The translations under genes and the position numbers were made by a program. 64,000 nt of DNA from Thuidium tamariscinum (taxonomy: Eukaryota > Streptophyta > Bryopsida > Hypnales > Thuidiaceae): NCBI GenBank assembly GCA_947034885.2, contig OX344751.2:44793082-44857081 (forward strand). Reading direction: 5' to 3'. Of the stretch, positions 49,889 to 61,655 are shown in pieces; position 1 is the first letter of the stretch, and every line of letters begins with the position of its first letter. The notes under the pieces are model-generated. The model had not been told where the DNA came from and did no database searches. It saw only the letters and a program-made list of their open reading frames with translations.

Positions 49889-50675
49889 AGGTGATTGCAA
49901 AAAAGACCCCTTATTTTTTGTAGTATTTTGGTCTTAGTTTTGCTATAATTGTAGTTTTTGCACTTTGTACTAGGAGTAGTATTAGACTATTAGAGTATTA
50001 TGGAAAAGAACAATCTTAATTGTTGATCTAAAAAAGTGGTAGCTAAAAGTTCCATTGCATATACATTACTATGATTTCTTAAAAGAATTGAAACAAGATT
50101 ATATGGAAAAAAAGCCAATTTGTCAAAGAAATAGATACAATGAGGTATACATTTGTAATGTATAGAAAATCATTAAGAAGTAAAAATAAAAAGTTGGCAA
50201 TATGTGAGTACTTGATGGTGATCAAATTTTTTTCTTAAAATGGCTTAGAAACCACTTTAATGTTCTAAAAAGCAATGCAAGCTTGCAAGGGAGCCCTATT
50301 TGAACAAATATGGAGGCTATAAAATAATATATTTTTAAATTTTCCTTTCTAGGCACATGTCTCTCTACCATGGAAATAGACTACAAAATTTCAGCTTTAG
50401 ATCATTAATTTTGGATACTTCCTACAATCCCTACTTCCCTAGTACTAAAAAAAACCCTAAATTTCATAGTAATACAAATTAGAAAAATTGATTTTTAAAT
50501 GTAAGATGATATTTTATTTAAAAAAAATAAGAATATGATTATAATAAAGTTTACTTAGCCATCTTCAATAAAAATTTAAAGTTTGTGAAATTCCACCTTC
50601 AAAAGTTTAAGTAGAAAACAAGTCTATCACTACAAATGTGATGTGAAATAGGATTGGTCTTTCTTGCAATCACCT
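49889..50675. mobile_element. GGGTGATTGCAAG MITE, diverged copy
   Basis: It starts AGGTGATTGCAAAAAAGAC and ends GGTCTTTCTTGCAATCACCT. Flanks ATGA (49885-49888) and ATTA (50676-50679) match at three of four bases. The right half follows the subfamily of 14619-15363. About 787 bp. Confidence 0.75.
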
Positions 50676-52540
50676 ATTAATTATATCCAAATATTTTTTA
50701 CAAATTATTATTAAACTATTCTTTGAAGTTTTATTTTATACTATATCTTCACAATTATGAAAATAAAAAACTACCCTTGGTCCTTTAAGGATCTTGGCTC
50801 TTCAAGAAGAGTGTTTTTTTTGTTCCTTGCTCACTTCTTTGGGATTATATTTTTCTTCTTTATGTGAACAAATTCTAAATCTTAGAAAGAATATTTATCC
50901 TTACACAAATTGTATTTTAACTTCTTATCAATCCTATGACAAAAAGGTCTTTTTTTCTCTTCTAATGTGAAATCAATGTAGGTATATTTAGAAGGGTACA
51001 AAGATGTTTTGAAGGAACCATGATCCAATTTTTTGTAAAAGGAACCATGACACATGATATTCTTCAATAAATGAATAATATAAAATCTCTACAAATCAAT
51101 ATAGTTTGAAACTTGCAAATATATTAGTATTTTTTAATTTTTCATTTAAGAGCATTTATTTTGTGCATAACATACTATATACTATACAACTTTTGGCTAC
51201 AAATCATTGTTGAAGACTCAAGAATATGAAATGATATTTCTATGTGATTTAAGGAAATTAGGCCACCTCATCTTTTGAAAGAACATGCTTTTTGGAATAA
51301 TTGGGCTTTCTTCAACTTAACAATGGCCTCAAATAACATGTGAATTATGTTACATAGTGAGTTCATTAGATGAAATATAATTTTAGCAAGGTATACATTC
51401 AATTAAAAACAACTAAGTTTAACATTGGTATATTATATTAGTAAACTTAAGAGCTTCAAAAAACAAATCCTAAAAACTAAGTGGATTGATATAGATTTGA
51501 TTTTAGACAATTTGATTAAAAAAGTGCAAACTATATGCCATGAATTTCATTCTAACATATCAAAATTGACATTATTGACATTTATAAATACTTTGAAACA
51601 TCCTTTGATAAACGAAATATATAGAGTATGTCCATTGCCCAAATTTAGATTGCAAATAAAGACAAATTGACAATGCTAGTTACATCAAAGCATATTCAAT
51701 TCAATCTACAGGCTTGACTCCTAACCTTTGAACCTCTAAAGACCAAACACTTTAATTTTAAACAATGAATAAATGCAATTAAGTGACAACTCTTGAGATT
51801 ATTTAATCTTTGTTTCATGATCCATCCATTCATTTCTAGATTTTTGTACTCATTTTCTTACACTTGTATGTTATAGATTTCAAAGCTTTTCATTTGCAAA
51901 TATTCTATAGTTTAAGGTGTATAGATATGCATGACTTCAAATACTAAATTTTTCAATTCAAAACTTCAAATGATGACCCTTGAAGAATGAATTCAAGTAA
52001 TAAATAAAGTAAGAACTCTAAAAACTCACCCATTAGGAAAGAATGGACTATAAAAGAGCCCTCATAAGAGGATTTCTAGCTGCTTTAAGAGACTGCGAGT
52101 TTCCAAACGCTGGGAATGCATTGGGAACTCTGGGAACGTGATGCTGATGTGGTCGAGCGACTGCCACGTCAGAAAATACGATTTTTTATTAATTTTAATT
52201 AAATATTAAAAAAAATTTTAAATTTTTTTTGAAAAAAAAATTATTTTTTTAAATCATTCTTTTGCTCTTTAATACATTCTGAAGTTTTTTTGAATTTTTT
52301 TTTTTTTTTTCAAAATTCAAAAATTTAGACCAACAGGGGGCTGGTCTGCAGTAGTGGGAACAATTTCGGGGAACACCCCTGAAACGGTCTCCTGGGGACC
52401 CAAAAATCCTCTTATGCTAATGAGCCCCCCTAGAACTCATCAAGATGTACCACTTTCAAAAAATTGATAAAAGGTTTCTAAATCCCTCCGTCACCTTTTT
52501 AAGGATGAGAAGTTTTAGGAGATTACATTACACCCAATTG
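50676..52540. other. AT-rich sea, no gene seen
   Basis: Decayed AT-rich sequence. A short moderate-GC patch around 52080-52160 and 52325-52430 stands out but shows no open frame or terminal repeats that I can define. Confidence 0.4.
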
Positions 52541-52700
52541 CACTACAAAAAAACAAGATGTCTACGATGATTTGTTCACAATTACTATAACTTAATAATG
52601 ACTGCACAATGATTGTTTTATAGTTATAGTCATTGTGGACAAAAAATGACTATTCTAGTCATTAAGGACAAGTCATTTATACCTGTGTTTTTTTGTAGTG
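52541..52700. mobile_element. CACTA miniature transposon, 160 bp
   Basis: It starts CACTACAAAAAAACA and ends TGTTTTTTTGTAGTG, a perfect 15-bp inverted repeat. TTG stands on both sides (52538-52540 and 52701-52703), the 3-bp duplication expected of the CACTA superfamily. Non-coding. Confidence 0.9.
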
Positions 52701-54769
52701 TTGGCTTAGATAAATGTGTATAATATTCCAAATTTGACACGTGACATGACAATGCAGTCTTATTTTATTTTACTTAATAAATAATTTTTATCCTAATTGG
52801 TTGAATTTTCCAGGCTACTTAAGCTATTAGTAATTGTACTAATGTAATTGTAGTTACCATATATGATATGATGGTCTTCACCAATGTTCATTATGGTGTG
52901 CATTAGCTTTATAAGTTTAAAAAATAAAATTGTTATTATATAGAACAATTTAGTTCTAGAATAAAGGGTTACAACAAGTTTTGAAAAATTCTCATGAAAT
53001 AGAGATATAAATGTGTCATAGAATTTGTATTGAGCATCAAATGTGACTTAAGGTTGAACCATCTATAACTAATCATTTGAGGTATTCTAGACATGATTTG
53101 GTGTAGTGTAAGGCAAAGCAAATATATTTAGAGGTATAATGATAGAAATGATGGGGATTGCAAAACCTTTGGTAATTTTATTGTATGAATTGAAATTACT
53201 ATGAATTTTGAAAGGCAAAAAGTGTGCTAGACCTGCAACCAATCTCTAAATTCTTTTTATTCTACTTACACAAAAAACTACTTTTCTACTCAAAATTCAT
53301 TGCTTTTTACTTTCTTCTATACTATTTTGGTAAAATGTGTCATGAACTTCTAGTTCCAACTTTGAAAATGAAAAATTGAAACACATTCTAGCTTTAGTTG
53401 GAAATACATCTGTCTATAGTTTGGCTATGGGGTCTTGATTGGTTATGGCCAGTTCTACCTTAGCCTTCATAATGTAGCCTTCCTTGCCAAATGCTTGGGG
53501 GCTTTTCAAAGATCCATCATCACTATTCCTAATCATAATTAGAACTTAACATTTTGAAATCAAAGAAATTTTTTTTTTTGAAAATAACAAACATCAACCA
53601 TCATGAATTTCAAAAGGATTTTCAAAATTTTGGTTTTCATTTTTATTGAAAATATTGGTTAGTATAGTAGTTGATGTAATCATGTGGACAAGATTTATAC
53701 ATTATATTTTATAGATTTTATTTAAAAGTCATTGTTAAATTATTATTCTAAATAATTTGTGTATTATGATACATCTCTATTATTTTTAAAATCTAGACGA
53801 TCCTTTGGTTCTTAAGAATTTAAATATTTGATAATAAATAAATAAAATTTCCAATATTGTAAAGATGTAATATAAGATGTATTATAAAATATAGCTTAGA
53901 ATAATAATTTCATGACACTTTGATGTATATATCATATCTATAGGGATATATGAACTTATCAACTACAATATTGGGCTATTGGCACTTAATACTTTTCAAG
54001 AGTATTTGAAACCAAAATTTGAAAATTCTTATTGAAATTGATAATCGATTGAATATTTGTAGTCTTTTCAAGAACCTTCAAAAAAAAGATTCAAACTTCA
54101 AAATGATAAAGTTTAACTATAGTAAATTTTGAAGATTTATTTTATTGACTTATTTACTCAAGTCGTTTTAAAAGGTCATAGTATTTGAATTGAAAATGTT
54201 ATATTTTGGGATTAAATAAACTTGCATCCTTTGAAGGCTTGAAATTCTATTGAATACTTACAAAGAAAGGTTCTAAACATCTATATGTTGAACAAATAGA
54301 AGAAAATTAATACAAGAATTCATTGACATTTAGATAGATGAAAATATACTTAGAATATATATTTGCATTCATTTGATGTTCACAATGTGAACATTTGGTC
54401 CTTTAGCCTTTAAGACTTAATAAGATTTTGGCCCTTTTCTAAAATAGACCTTTCCATAGTCTTGCCTAAAATATACAACCTCTATTCAAGAATTGATGAG
54501 AACCTAGGAACATTTTTTATTCACCATAGTGACCATAAACCTATTTTAAGCACTTTAAAAATTCATATTAATTCATTGGTTTGTTATTAAAAGCTTTTAA
54601 AATTTTAATTATTAACATATTTAGTGATTTCAAAGTTTCATTTACATTGTGTCTAAAAAACATTTAAAAAGATAATTGAATATATCCTATTTACTTCCAA
54701 TAAAATCAACAAAAAATTAGGCAATTTAATAATAGGGCTAATGCTCAATTGCTCATTGGATGCATTTAG
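52701..54769. other. AT-rich sea, partial repeat of 40550-40740
   Basis: The part 53040-53240 is a direct-orientation copy of 40550-40740. Nothing else can be defined. No gene is seen. Confidence 0.4.
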
Positions 54770-55330
54770 GTGTATCTATTAGCTTAACACAATGTGACGA
54801 AAAGTAGCTGTCACAATTTTTTATTAATTTTCCTACCCCCTCCCTCATCAAAAAAATCAGCAGCCATTGGATTTAAATTTAAAAAAATCCCACCCCTCCT
54901 CTAAGAAAAATCAATAACCGTCGGATATCGATATGGTACAGCATACGATACAGCATACGGTACAGAATACGGATACTGAATATAGATACCAAATATGATA
55001 CCGAATACGGGTACTGATATTGAATGTCATTTATCCCATATTCTTTGTCTCCCAACCCACCCTCTCAGAATTATAAGAGGGTGGGGGGAGGGGGGATTCA
55101 CAAGTTTAAACAATTTTAAAATTTAAAATTTAATACTTATATCAGATTGGGTGGGGAGGGGGGTTAAAAAAAAATTTAAATTTAATGTTTAAATCAGATT
55201 GGGGGGGGGGGGTGGGGGGTAAATCAATTTTTAAATTTTTAAATTTTTTTAGTTTCTGAGCTCATTGTGACACAGTTTGTCACAATGACAATGAGTTCAA
55301 AAGAGGCAGTCACTGCCTCATTTTACAATG
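54770..55330. repeat. Dispersed repeat, inverted relative of 4725-5215
   Basis: It includes GATACAGCATACGGTACAG-type short repeats, C-rich and G-rich runs and CATTGTGACACAGTTTGTCA near its right side. The order of segments is the reverse complement of the one at 4725-5215. The G runs near 55080-55220 are low complexity. Confidence 0.5.
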
Positions 55331-56850
55331 AATGAGAGAACTTTCATGTTAATGCGTAGTTACATACCAATATATAGTACAATTTGTTTGTAGATTGGCG
55401 TACAATTATCACCAAAAAAATTGAGGTCATAGACTCATAGCTTAAGATCATCATACATTACCTAACAAATGGAAAGACTTTTAAATTGCACTACTAACAC
55501 CAAAAGAATTTTCACTTTAATTAAAAATAGGTTGTAGTAAAGCTTTAATCCATGAGCTAATCTAAATTCTAAAATCTCCTAGCACATAAAGATTGAAGAA
55601 TTAAACATGGTTTATGAATGCCTAAATGGCCATTTACAATTATTTTTTCATTTGAAATATATATATATAATATAATATTTTTGGTATACTAAGGCCTTAT
55701 TCATTAAAATGAGACAATTTACACATTTTGAGACTTCACCCTAAAAAACTTTTAGTCATTTATCATTGAATCGACGATAAGATGAGATTGCAACCTTTGG
55801 ACAATTAAAGGTTTTTACATGAACTATTATATTAAAATCTCAAATTATCAAATATACTCAAAATTAAAAAGTTATAACCATTTATCTTTGACTCTAAGAT
55901 AAAATTGAGACTACACTTTGTCTCAATATAACAAATAAGGCCTTTACTACAAATCTATGGTAAATTTTGTTAAATTGGAAGTATTCCAATTGCCATTTTA
56001 AGACCACATAGTCTAAAATATCTTGGATGGGTGTAGATTTAAGACATTTACAACATATAGATTTCAAAAATCTATGGTAGATTTAGATTTTAGATTGTGC
56101 TATTGAACTCTCAAAAGTGTCAAACTAATGGAATGATGCCATTTTAACAAAATTCACCATATCTACAAAATTTTGTTCATAGTTTGGGCAATGTTATCTA
56201 ATTAAATTAACGATAGAATGTTTTGATTTTGATTATAAAATATATATTTTATTCAATAATAGGATGCATATAAAAAAAATTTATTTCCATCTTTGATTTT
56301 TATTTCTAAAAAATTAAATTTTGACATTGAAAACCATTCTTTTTACCTGTGAGTAATATTGACAGAATGAAGGTTTCTAATTCTAGTTTCTCCTTTATTT
56401 GAAAAGTTTTGAAAAATTCCTTCAAAAGAGTACTTCGTTGTTGTTTGAAAGGAAGAGTCTATAACTTCATTTTTAAATATAAATCAGTATGCAATTTTGA
56501 TTTAATCTATAAGTTACAGTCTTACACACTGTAATGATATAAATCATATAATAGAGTCATGTGATGAAATTTTCAGATATTCATACTGCATTTGAGGAGC
56601 ATTTTGCATTCAATATGAACATTCTTCATTTTTTTTTCCAAAAGATTCACGTTTGTTTGAAAACATTGACAAAAGGATCTGAAAATCTCATGACGTCAAG
56701 AAGATATGTAATGATGAAAAATAAACTTCAAAATTTTCATTCACACTTCGTGGAAAAAAGTAACATGGATAACGAAGGGTTTTACAGTTAAAGATTTTGA
56801 AGGTAGCTTCTGTGGTCAAAACTCACAAGCTCCGTTGGTATGGTAGCATG
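55331..56850. other. AT-rich sea, no gene seen
   Basis: It contains a copy of the TAGATTT palindrome repeat at 55960-56170. A 76-codon frame at 56561-56791 has no recognisable feature. Confidence 0.4.
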
Positions 56851-56855
56851 AGAAC

Positions 56856-57277
56856 CCGGGGTGGCAACTCACAATGATGATTCTGATGCTTTCTTAACTT
56901 TTCTAATGTGTAAGTAGGGATCATACTGTTTTATTATCTAGATTTTAAGAACGTAATTGGAAAGAAGACATTGTGAAGAATTGAAGGGTATGATTTTTAT
57001 ATCAATCATAAAAGTTTTAGGTACTCAAAAGTTACTTTAAGAACTTATAATACAAAGAATTTCTCAAACAGGGGGGAGAGTTCAGACCCCCTAGCTTTTT
57101 TTTGAAATTATTAAAATTTATTACTTCTAAAAACTCTTCTAAGAAAAAATTGCATAGTAAAAGCTTTATTATAAGGTCTTTCATCGTTATAATAAATTAT
57201 AATAATTTATTATAACAATGAAAGAGCTTATAATAAATCGGTCCCCCCTGCATATTATAAGGGAGTTGCCACCCCGG
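56856..57277. mobile_element. Mutator-like MITE with perfect 10-bp duplication
   Basis: It starts CCGGGGTGGCAACTC and ends GAGTTGCCACCCCGG, a perfect 15-bp inverted repeat. GCATGAGAAC occurs directly on the left (56846-56855) and directly on the right (57278-57287). A duplication of 9-11 bp is diagnostic of Mutator-like elements. The 422-bp interior has a long hairpin: CTTTCATCGTTATAATAAAT and its complement meet near 57205. Non-coding. Confidence 0.93.
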
Positions 57278-57874
57278 GCATGAGAACTGATTCGTCTCTT
57301 ACAGTATACGGCATGACCACTATTTACCAACAACGCAGCTGCCAACTGGTATTCAATCACACATTTACCTAGTTTGATATATTGGCTATGGTGACTGATA
57401 AAATTTGACTAAATGCTTACGGCCTCTAATCTTTGATTGGATTTGAACTACGATCGATGATCGAATCTACAACCTCTCTGTGAATTGCATGAGCAATTGA
57501 GCATCTGATTGCAAAAGAAATTCTTTCATACCTTGTATGAAAGTCATTCATTGTGTGATGAAACTCAATCTCAACAGGTTAAGCTGTTATTCCAAATCGT
57601 CAGTTTCCGCATATCGTGACATACATCTGCACAGAGCTCTGTAACCGAGCCAGGACACAGCTGGGTACCAACGTTAACAGATCTATGTTTCGGAAGTGCG
57701 TGCTGAAAACTAAGTGGCAAAGTCGCGAACTGACGTTCCATTTAACATTCCTCTCAATCATCTATATATGCACCTCTTGAAAATCTCACTCAGTGCCGCA
57801 ATGCATACGGGATAGTACGTTACTCAATCTACCTTACTTAGCTTACAGGAAAACTTCAGAACACGTCCGAGGAA

Positions 57875-59914
57875 TCATTCGTCGTCAGCAGAAGTGTAGG
57901 AATCCTCCAGGTCGTCCTCACTTGCATGCACATTAGCAATTTCAAGCTCCTGTTCAAGCCGCTGGAATGTAGCTTCATAAAATTGCTCAACAATCTCCTC
58001 TAAGAGCTCAGAGGCTAGACCTGGTACTGGTGGATTTGGAAGATCATGCTGAGGAGCTGCACAACCTGCATTCGATCAAGCGATCATTCATATTCACCGT
58101 CAGTACCTTGACCACAACTGCAAAACACTGTTTTTCAGGTTAATCAGCACGCAATAAAAGAGAAACTGGTTGCTGTAATACTCGACTTAATTAAGCAGCA
58201 GACGTGGTATTATATAGTGAGAGCTCAATCGAATTCAGCCACATTATCGTGGAGACAACAGTTCTAGTCAGATGATTACAAATTCGTATACGTTTCTCAT
58301 GTCTAACGTATTTAGTCAACTAATTTGCTAATGTATTGACTTTCCGCCGGGTTAGATTGTTTTTACATGCAATAGCAAGCAGGAAGCCTGGGCGAACCTA
58401 ATTCAAGTTGAACTTTGTATTCTCCTTCGGGGTTGTCTATATCCTGCAAGATCTCCAATTTGAAGCCACCTGCATTTGGCTGTCCTAAGGCAATGTCGAC
58501 TTCTTCGATTCGATTGCCGAGATTATCGGTACGAGTGGTACCCTCCAGTGGAACTGCTGTTCCTCTATTAGTCATTCCCAGAACGCACGTAACACGTTAG
58601 TAAAGTCCGGCTTGAATGACCAAACTTGCCACTGAGTTTGAACTGTTAGCTGCCAATTGCATTGCAGAACGATCGAAGCTAGTTAATGAGGAGAGTGACT
58701 GAGCTAACGAGTAACAGTACTTATATTCAAGGGAGCACCATGATCTCAATTCATACACTGTCAGCAAATATACTTTCAGCATGCACACACTTGTCACTCA
58801 ATACGAAAACAGTGCATCAGTATATAACAGGCAGTAGACCCAGTGAGTCTCATTTTTCCCAGTGAATCTCACATCGTACGTAACTTAATTAGACTTTCCA
58901 CTTGTCACTCAATACGAAAACAGTGCATCAGTATATAACAGGCAGTAGACCCAGTGAGTCTCATTTTTCCCAGTGAATCTCACATCGTACGTAACTTAAT
59001 TAGACTTTCCACTTGTCACTCAATACGAAAACAGTGCATCAGTATATAACAGGCAGTAGACCCAGTGAGTCTCATTTTTCCCAGTGAATCTCACATCGTA
59101 CGTAACTTAATTGTTGTAATATAAGACTTTCCATCTGGGAGCACGTGAGGACCGAGTTGTCAATTGTAATAAGTGGACAAAGCGGAACAAGCACGGATGT
59201 CGAATTTTGAAGCTAGGAACGAATAGTATGTATGAGATCGAGAGTGCAAGTCTGCCTCATACTCAGAGACCCCGTTAGAGGGCCATGCACTTTGATACAT
59301 GCTATACAGTCCGCTTCGAAGACGATATCGTGTAACCACCAAGTCAGTTTCTTTACTTTCATTTGGCAGGCGCAATACATGTTTAATTAAAAGGTAGAGT
59401 CTATATTCCATTGCATCACCCCAGGTTCCTCAGTTCCGTTTGTGGCACGGAGCAAGATAGTAATACTGATTACTGAATGGAAGGATCTGACAACGGTTGA
59501 ACAATTGTAACTTTGGAGGAGGGTACTTACGAAATGGGCAAGGTGAGGATAGTAGAACTTGGAAGTCGAAGAGTTTGGCATATTATCAAATCGATCGGGC
59601 GGCGAGAGGAATTGAAGGCCTTAGAAAGTTTTAGTTTATATTATCTCTCCACTTCCCGATCCACTTAATAATAATTCGACAGGCGTATGTACATTTAAAG
59701 AATGAACCGATCGATTGAATTCCGCCAGAATCGAAAATGCGTCTCCTCCGTCGTCTTCAAAACCCTTGATAGAAAATACTTCTGTTTCCTCATCACCGTT
59801 ACAACAAGAAACACAAGCTAGCTTATCGATCAGCCGGGGTTTCTATCGTGAACGACATATCGGACAAGGAGCATACCTGGAGGAAGAAGCTCCTGGGGTT
59901 TCTTGCGAGCTCAT
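57875..59914 (-). CDS. Gene D: uncharacterised three-exon small-protein family member
   Basis: Model: exon 1 59914-59877 (38 nt), exon 2 58564-58398 (167 nt), exon 3 58056-57875 (stop TGA), giving 128 residues. Intron 1 has donor CAG/GTATGC and acceptor AATAG in phase 2; intron 2 has donor TAG/GTTCGC and acceptor TGCAG in phase 1. Exon 1 gives MSSQETPGASSS with a split Arg. Exon 2 ends GGFKLEILQDIDNPEGEYKV plus QLEL, matching gene A at G, F, L, P, G, Y and V without gaps. Exons 1 plus 2 total 205 nt in both D and A. Exon 3 opens APQHDLPNPPVPG like gene C, then VEQFYEATFQRLEQELE like the B and C helix, and ends in an acidic tail (SEDDLEDSYTSADDE) instead of SVTEG. Intron 1 holds a 111-bp minisatellite. 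Function unknown. Confidence 0.65.
58790..59111. repeat. 111-bp minisatellite, three units, in intron 1 of gene D
   Basis: CTTGTCACTCAATACGAAAA begins units at 58790, 58901 and 59012, and the copies are essentially identical, so the expansion is recent. It lies wholly within the first intron of gene D. Confidence 0.95.
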
Positions 59915-61540
59915 CGTTGAACGCTTCCGGATGCCGACTCAACCCCTAATTCTCCGTACACGTACAGACTTTCTAAGTAAATGGGACTGTGAGAGGTTCA
60001 CCCACAGGAAGCTGCTCGACTGAACTCCGGCACAGGAATACTCGATCAGAACGTACTGGATGCTTGGCCGGCGCCGGGAACCGTTGCAGCGGCCGCACCT
60101 CTCTTGAAACCTCTTGAAACACCCTACTCTCCTCCGACAAAGTACTGAACGCACTGCAACTTAAGCCTGAAGTCGTACTGAGATGATCGCTTGGTCAAGC
60201 GTGTATATAATTGTCGCAAAACCCAGGAAACATGAAAGTTTGAGTGACTCGCGCACACTATGAGCAAAATTTGGCGGTCCACAAGGCTAGGTTTTTCTTG
60301 CGTTGTGATCCTCGCTCCTGACTTCTGCAGAACGTTGGCAAGAGTGCAGTCGGAGACGATGGGTGGTGGCCGTACAATAGGTAAACCTTGTTACTTGCAC
60401 TCAGTCAATTAGCATCACAATCCTCGGAATTGAAAGAGCACTTTCAGTTCAATGCTATAATCCTTAATCCACATTCTCACACCCCTCAGTGCTGAGAAAG
60501 TTATAAGAGTTTACCATCTTGGTAATGAAACTGGGTTTATCATTTAAGAGGTAATAATGGTTCAATTGAGATGGTAAACTCCGTTTCATTTCCTAAATGG
60601 TAAACTCTGAAAACTCACTCGATCATTAATTCATTAGTCTAAACTTATTTTGAGAAAAAGGTTGCAATGCAGCTGTGATGGTTTGATAGGGAATTAAGTG
60701 TCTGTTAAGTGAGTTCAGATTTCAATGACAAGAGTTTTACATTCTCCCTCAGTAATGCCACATCTACTTGTAACTCAATCTTTCTTTACATTATTTTGTA
60801 TACTATCACAAGCAATGGGCTTCCATATTAGGGAGGTTAGGATGTACTCCGTAACTAGGTATGTAAGCGTATACAAATGGTCCCACTCTCCTGACATCCT
60901 GAAGGCTATATATGACTTGTCCATTTCACGCAACCGCTCCACGTGGCACGCAATACCCTGAATTGAGTTTACCTTCCCTTGGAGACTCCATACTATAACC
61001 GGGTAGATACCCGGTCTTGTAGGTATGATTCCACCGTGGTACAGTGGTACACTGGCTGATCGATAACCTGTCATGCTGATACCCGCTTGCCTGTTCGAAC
61101 TTCCCACAGTCAGCTCACTTCAATCCCCTGAATAAAGCCCACATAACTGCAAAGAGTGCCAATAGCGCGCGTTAGCACGTTAGCACGTTAGCACCCAAAT
61201 GTTGACTGCCCAAATAGTGTTGGCTGCCTGTGCACACCACGCTTCATCAATTGGAAACTAAGATGCACGGTGCGTTCTTGGAGCTTGGTAATGGTAATCG
61301 CTTCCGACGCGAAGTTCCTCTGCAAGGTTAATGACTCCATAAGCCAGGAGCAGACTAAAGAAGCTCAGGACGACTTCGTACCTAGTTTTTTCATCGCAAC
61401 TTACACAGAAATATGCCAGAACTCACAAGAAGAGCAAGTGCATTAGTGCAATATATATTCAAATACATATGAGGTTGAACTCATCACCTGGAAATTTAGA
61501 ACGCATACAGAATATGAGAACTCTGTACTAGCTTCAAAAC
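59915..61540. other. Island DNA upstream of gene D, no gene assigned
   Basis: Moderate GC, non-repetitive. It contains a short perfect repeat of GTTAGCAC (three units at 61171-61194). Frames near 60775-61107 on the minus strand lack an ATG and supportable splice sites. Confidence 0.4.
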
Positions 61541-61542
61541 TC

Positions 61543-61655
61543 TTACATAATAGATGGGAACAGGATAACTCGATCAGGTTCCTGCTTCCTGCCCACCGGT
61601 AACGTAACGACCATTGAGTCATTGACGTCATCATTGATAGCCTTCGGAGCAGCAA
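61543..61655 (-). pseudogene. Possible exon-3 remnant of the A-D family
   Basis: After acceptor GAATTCAG a phase-1 frame reads VAAPKAINDDVNDS, then MVVTLPVGRKQEPDRV and ILFPSIM to a TAA at 61543. It faintly aligns with the RVATLSLATVSAEGEAIFEP part of gene B. Upstream, frames containing GFSYDENGKF (near 62100) resemble the middle exon, but their donor is in the wrong phase. It may be a decayed tandem member next to D, or an unrelated last exon. Confidence 0.22.

Noticed and set aside
59531..59581. Alternative first exon of gene D (MPNSSTSKFYY...) with a strong GTAAGT donor
   Set aside because: Its phase (0) does not join the middle exon, whereas the 59914-59877 exon joins in the family's phase. 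It could still be an alternative or untranslated exon.
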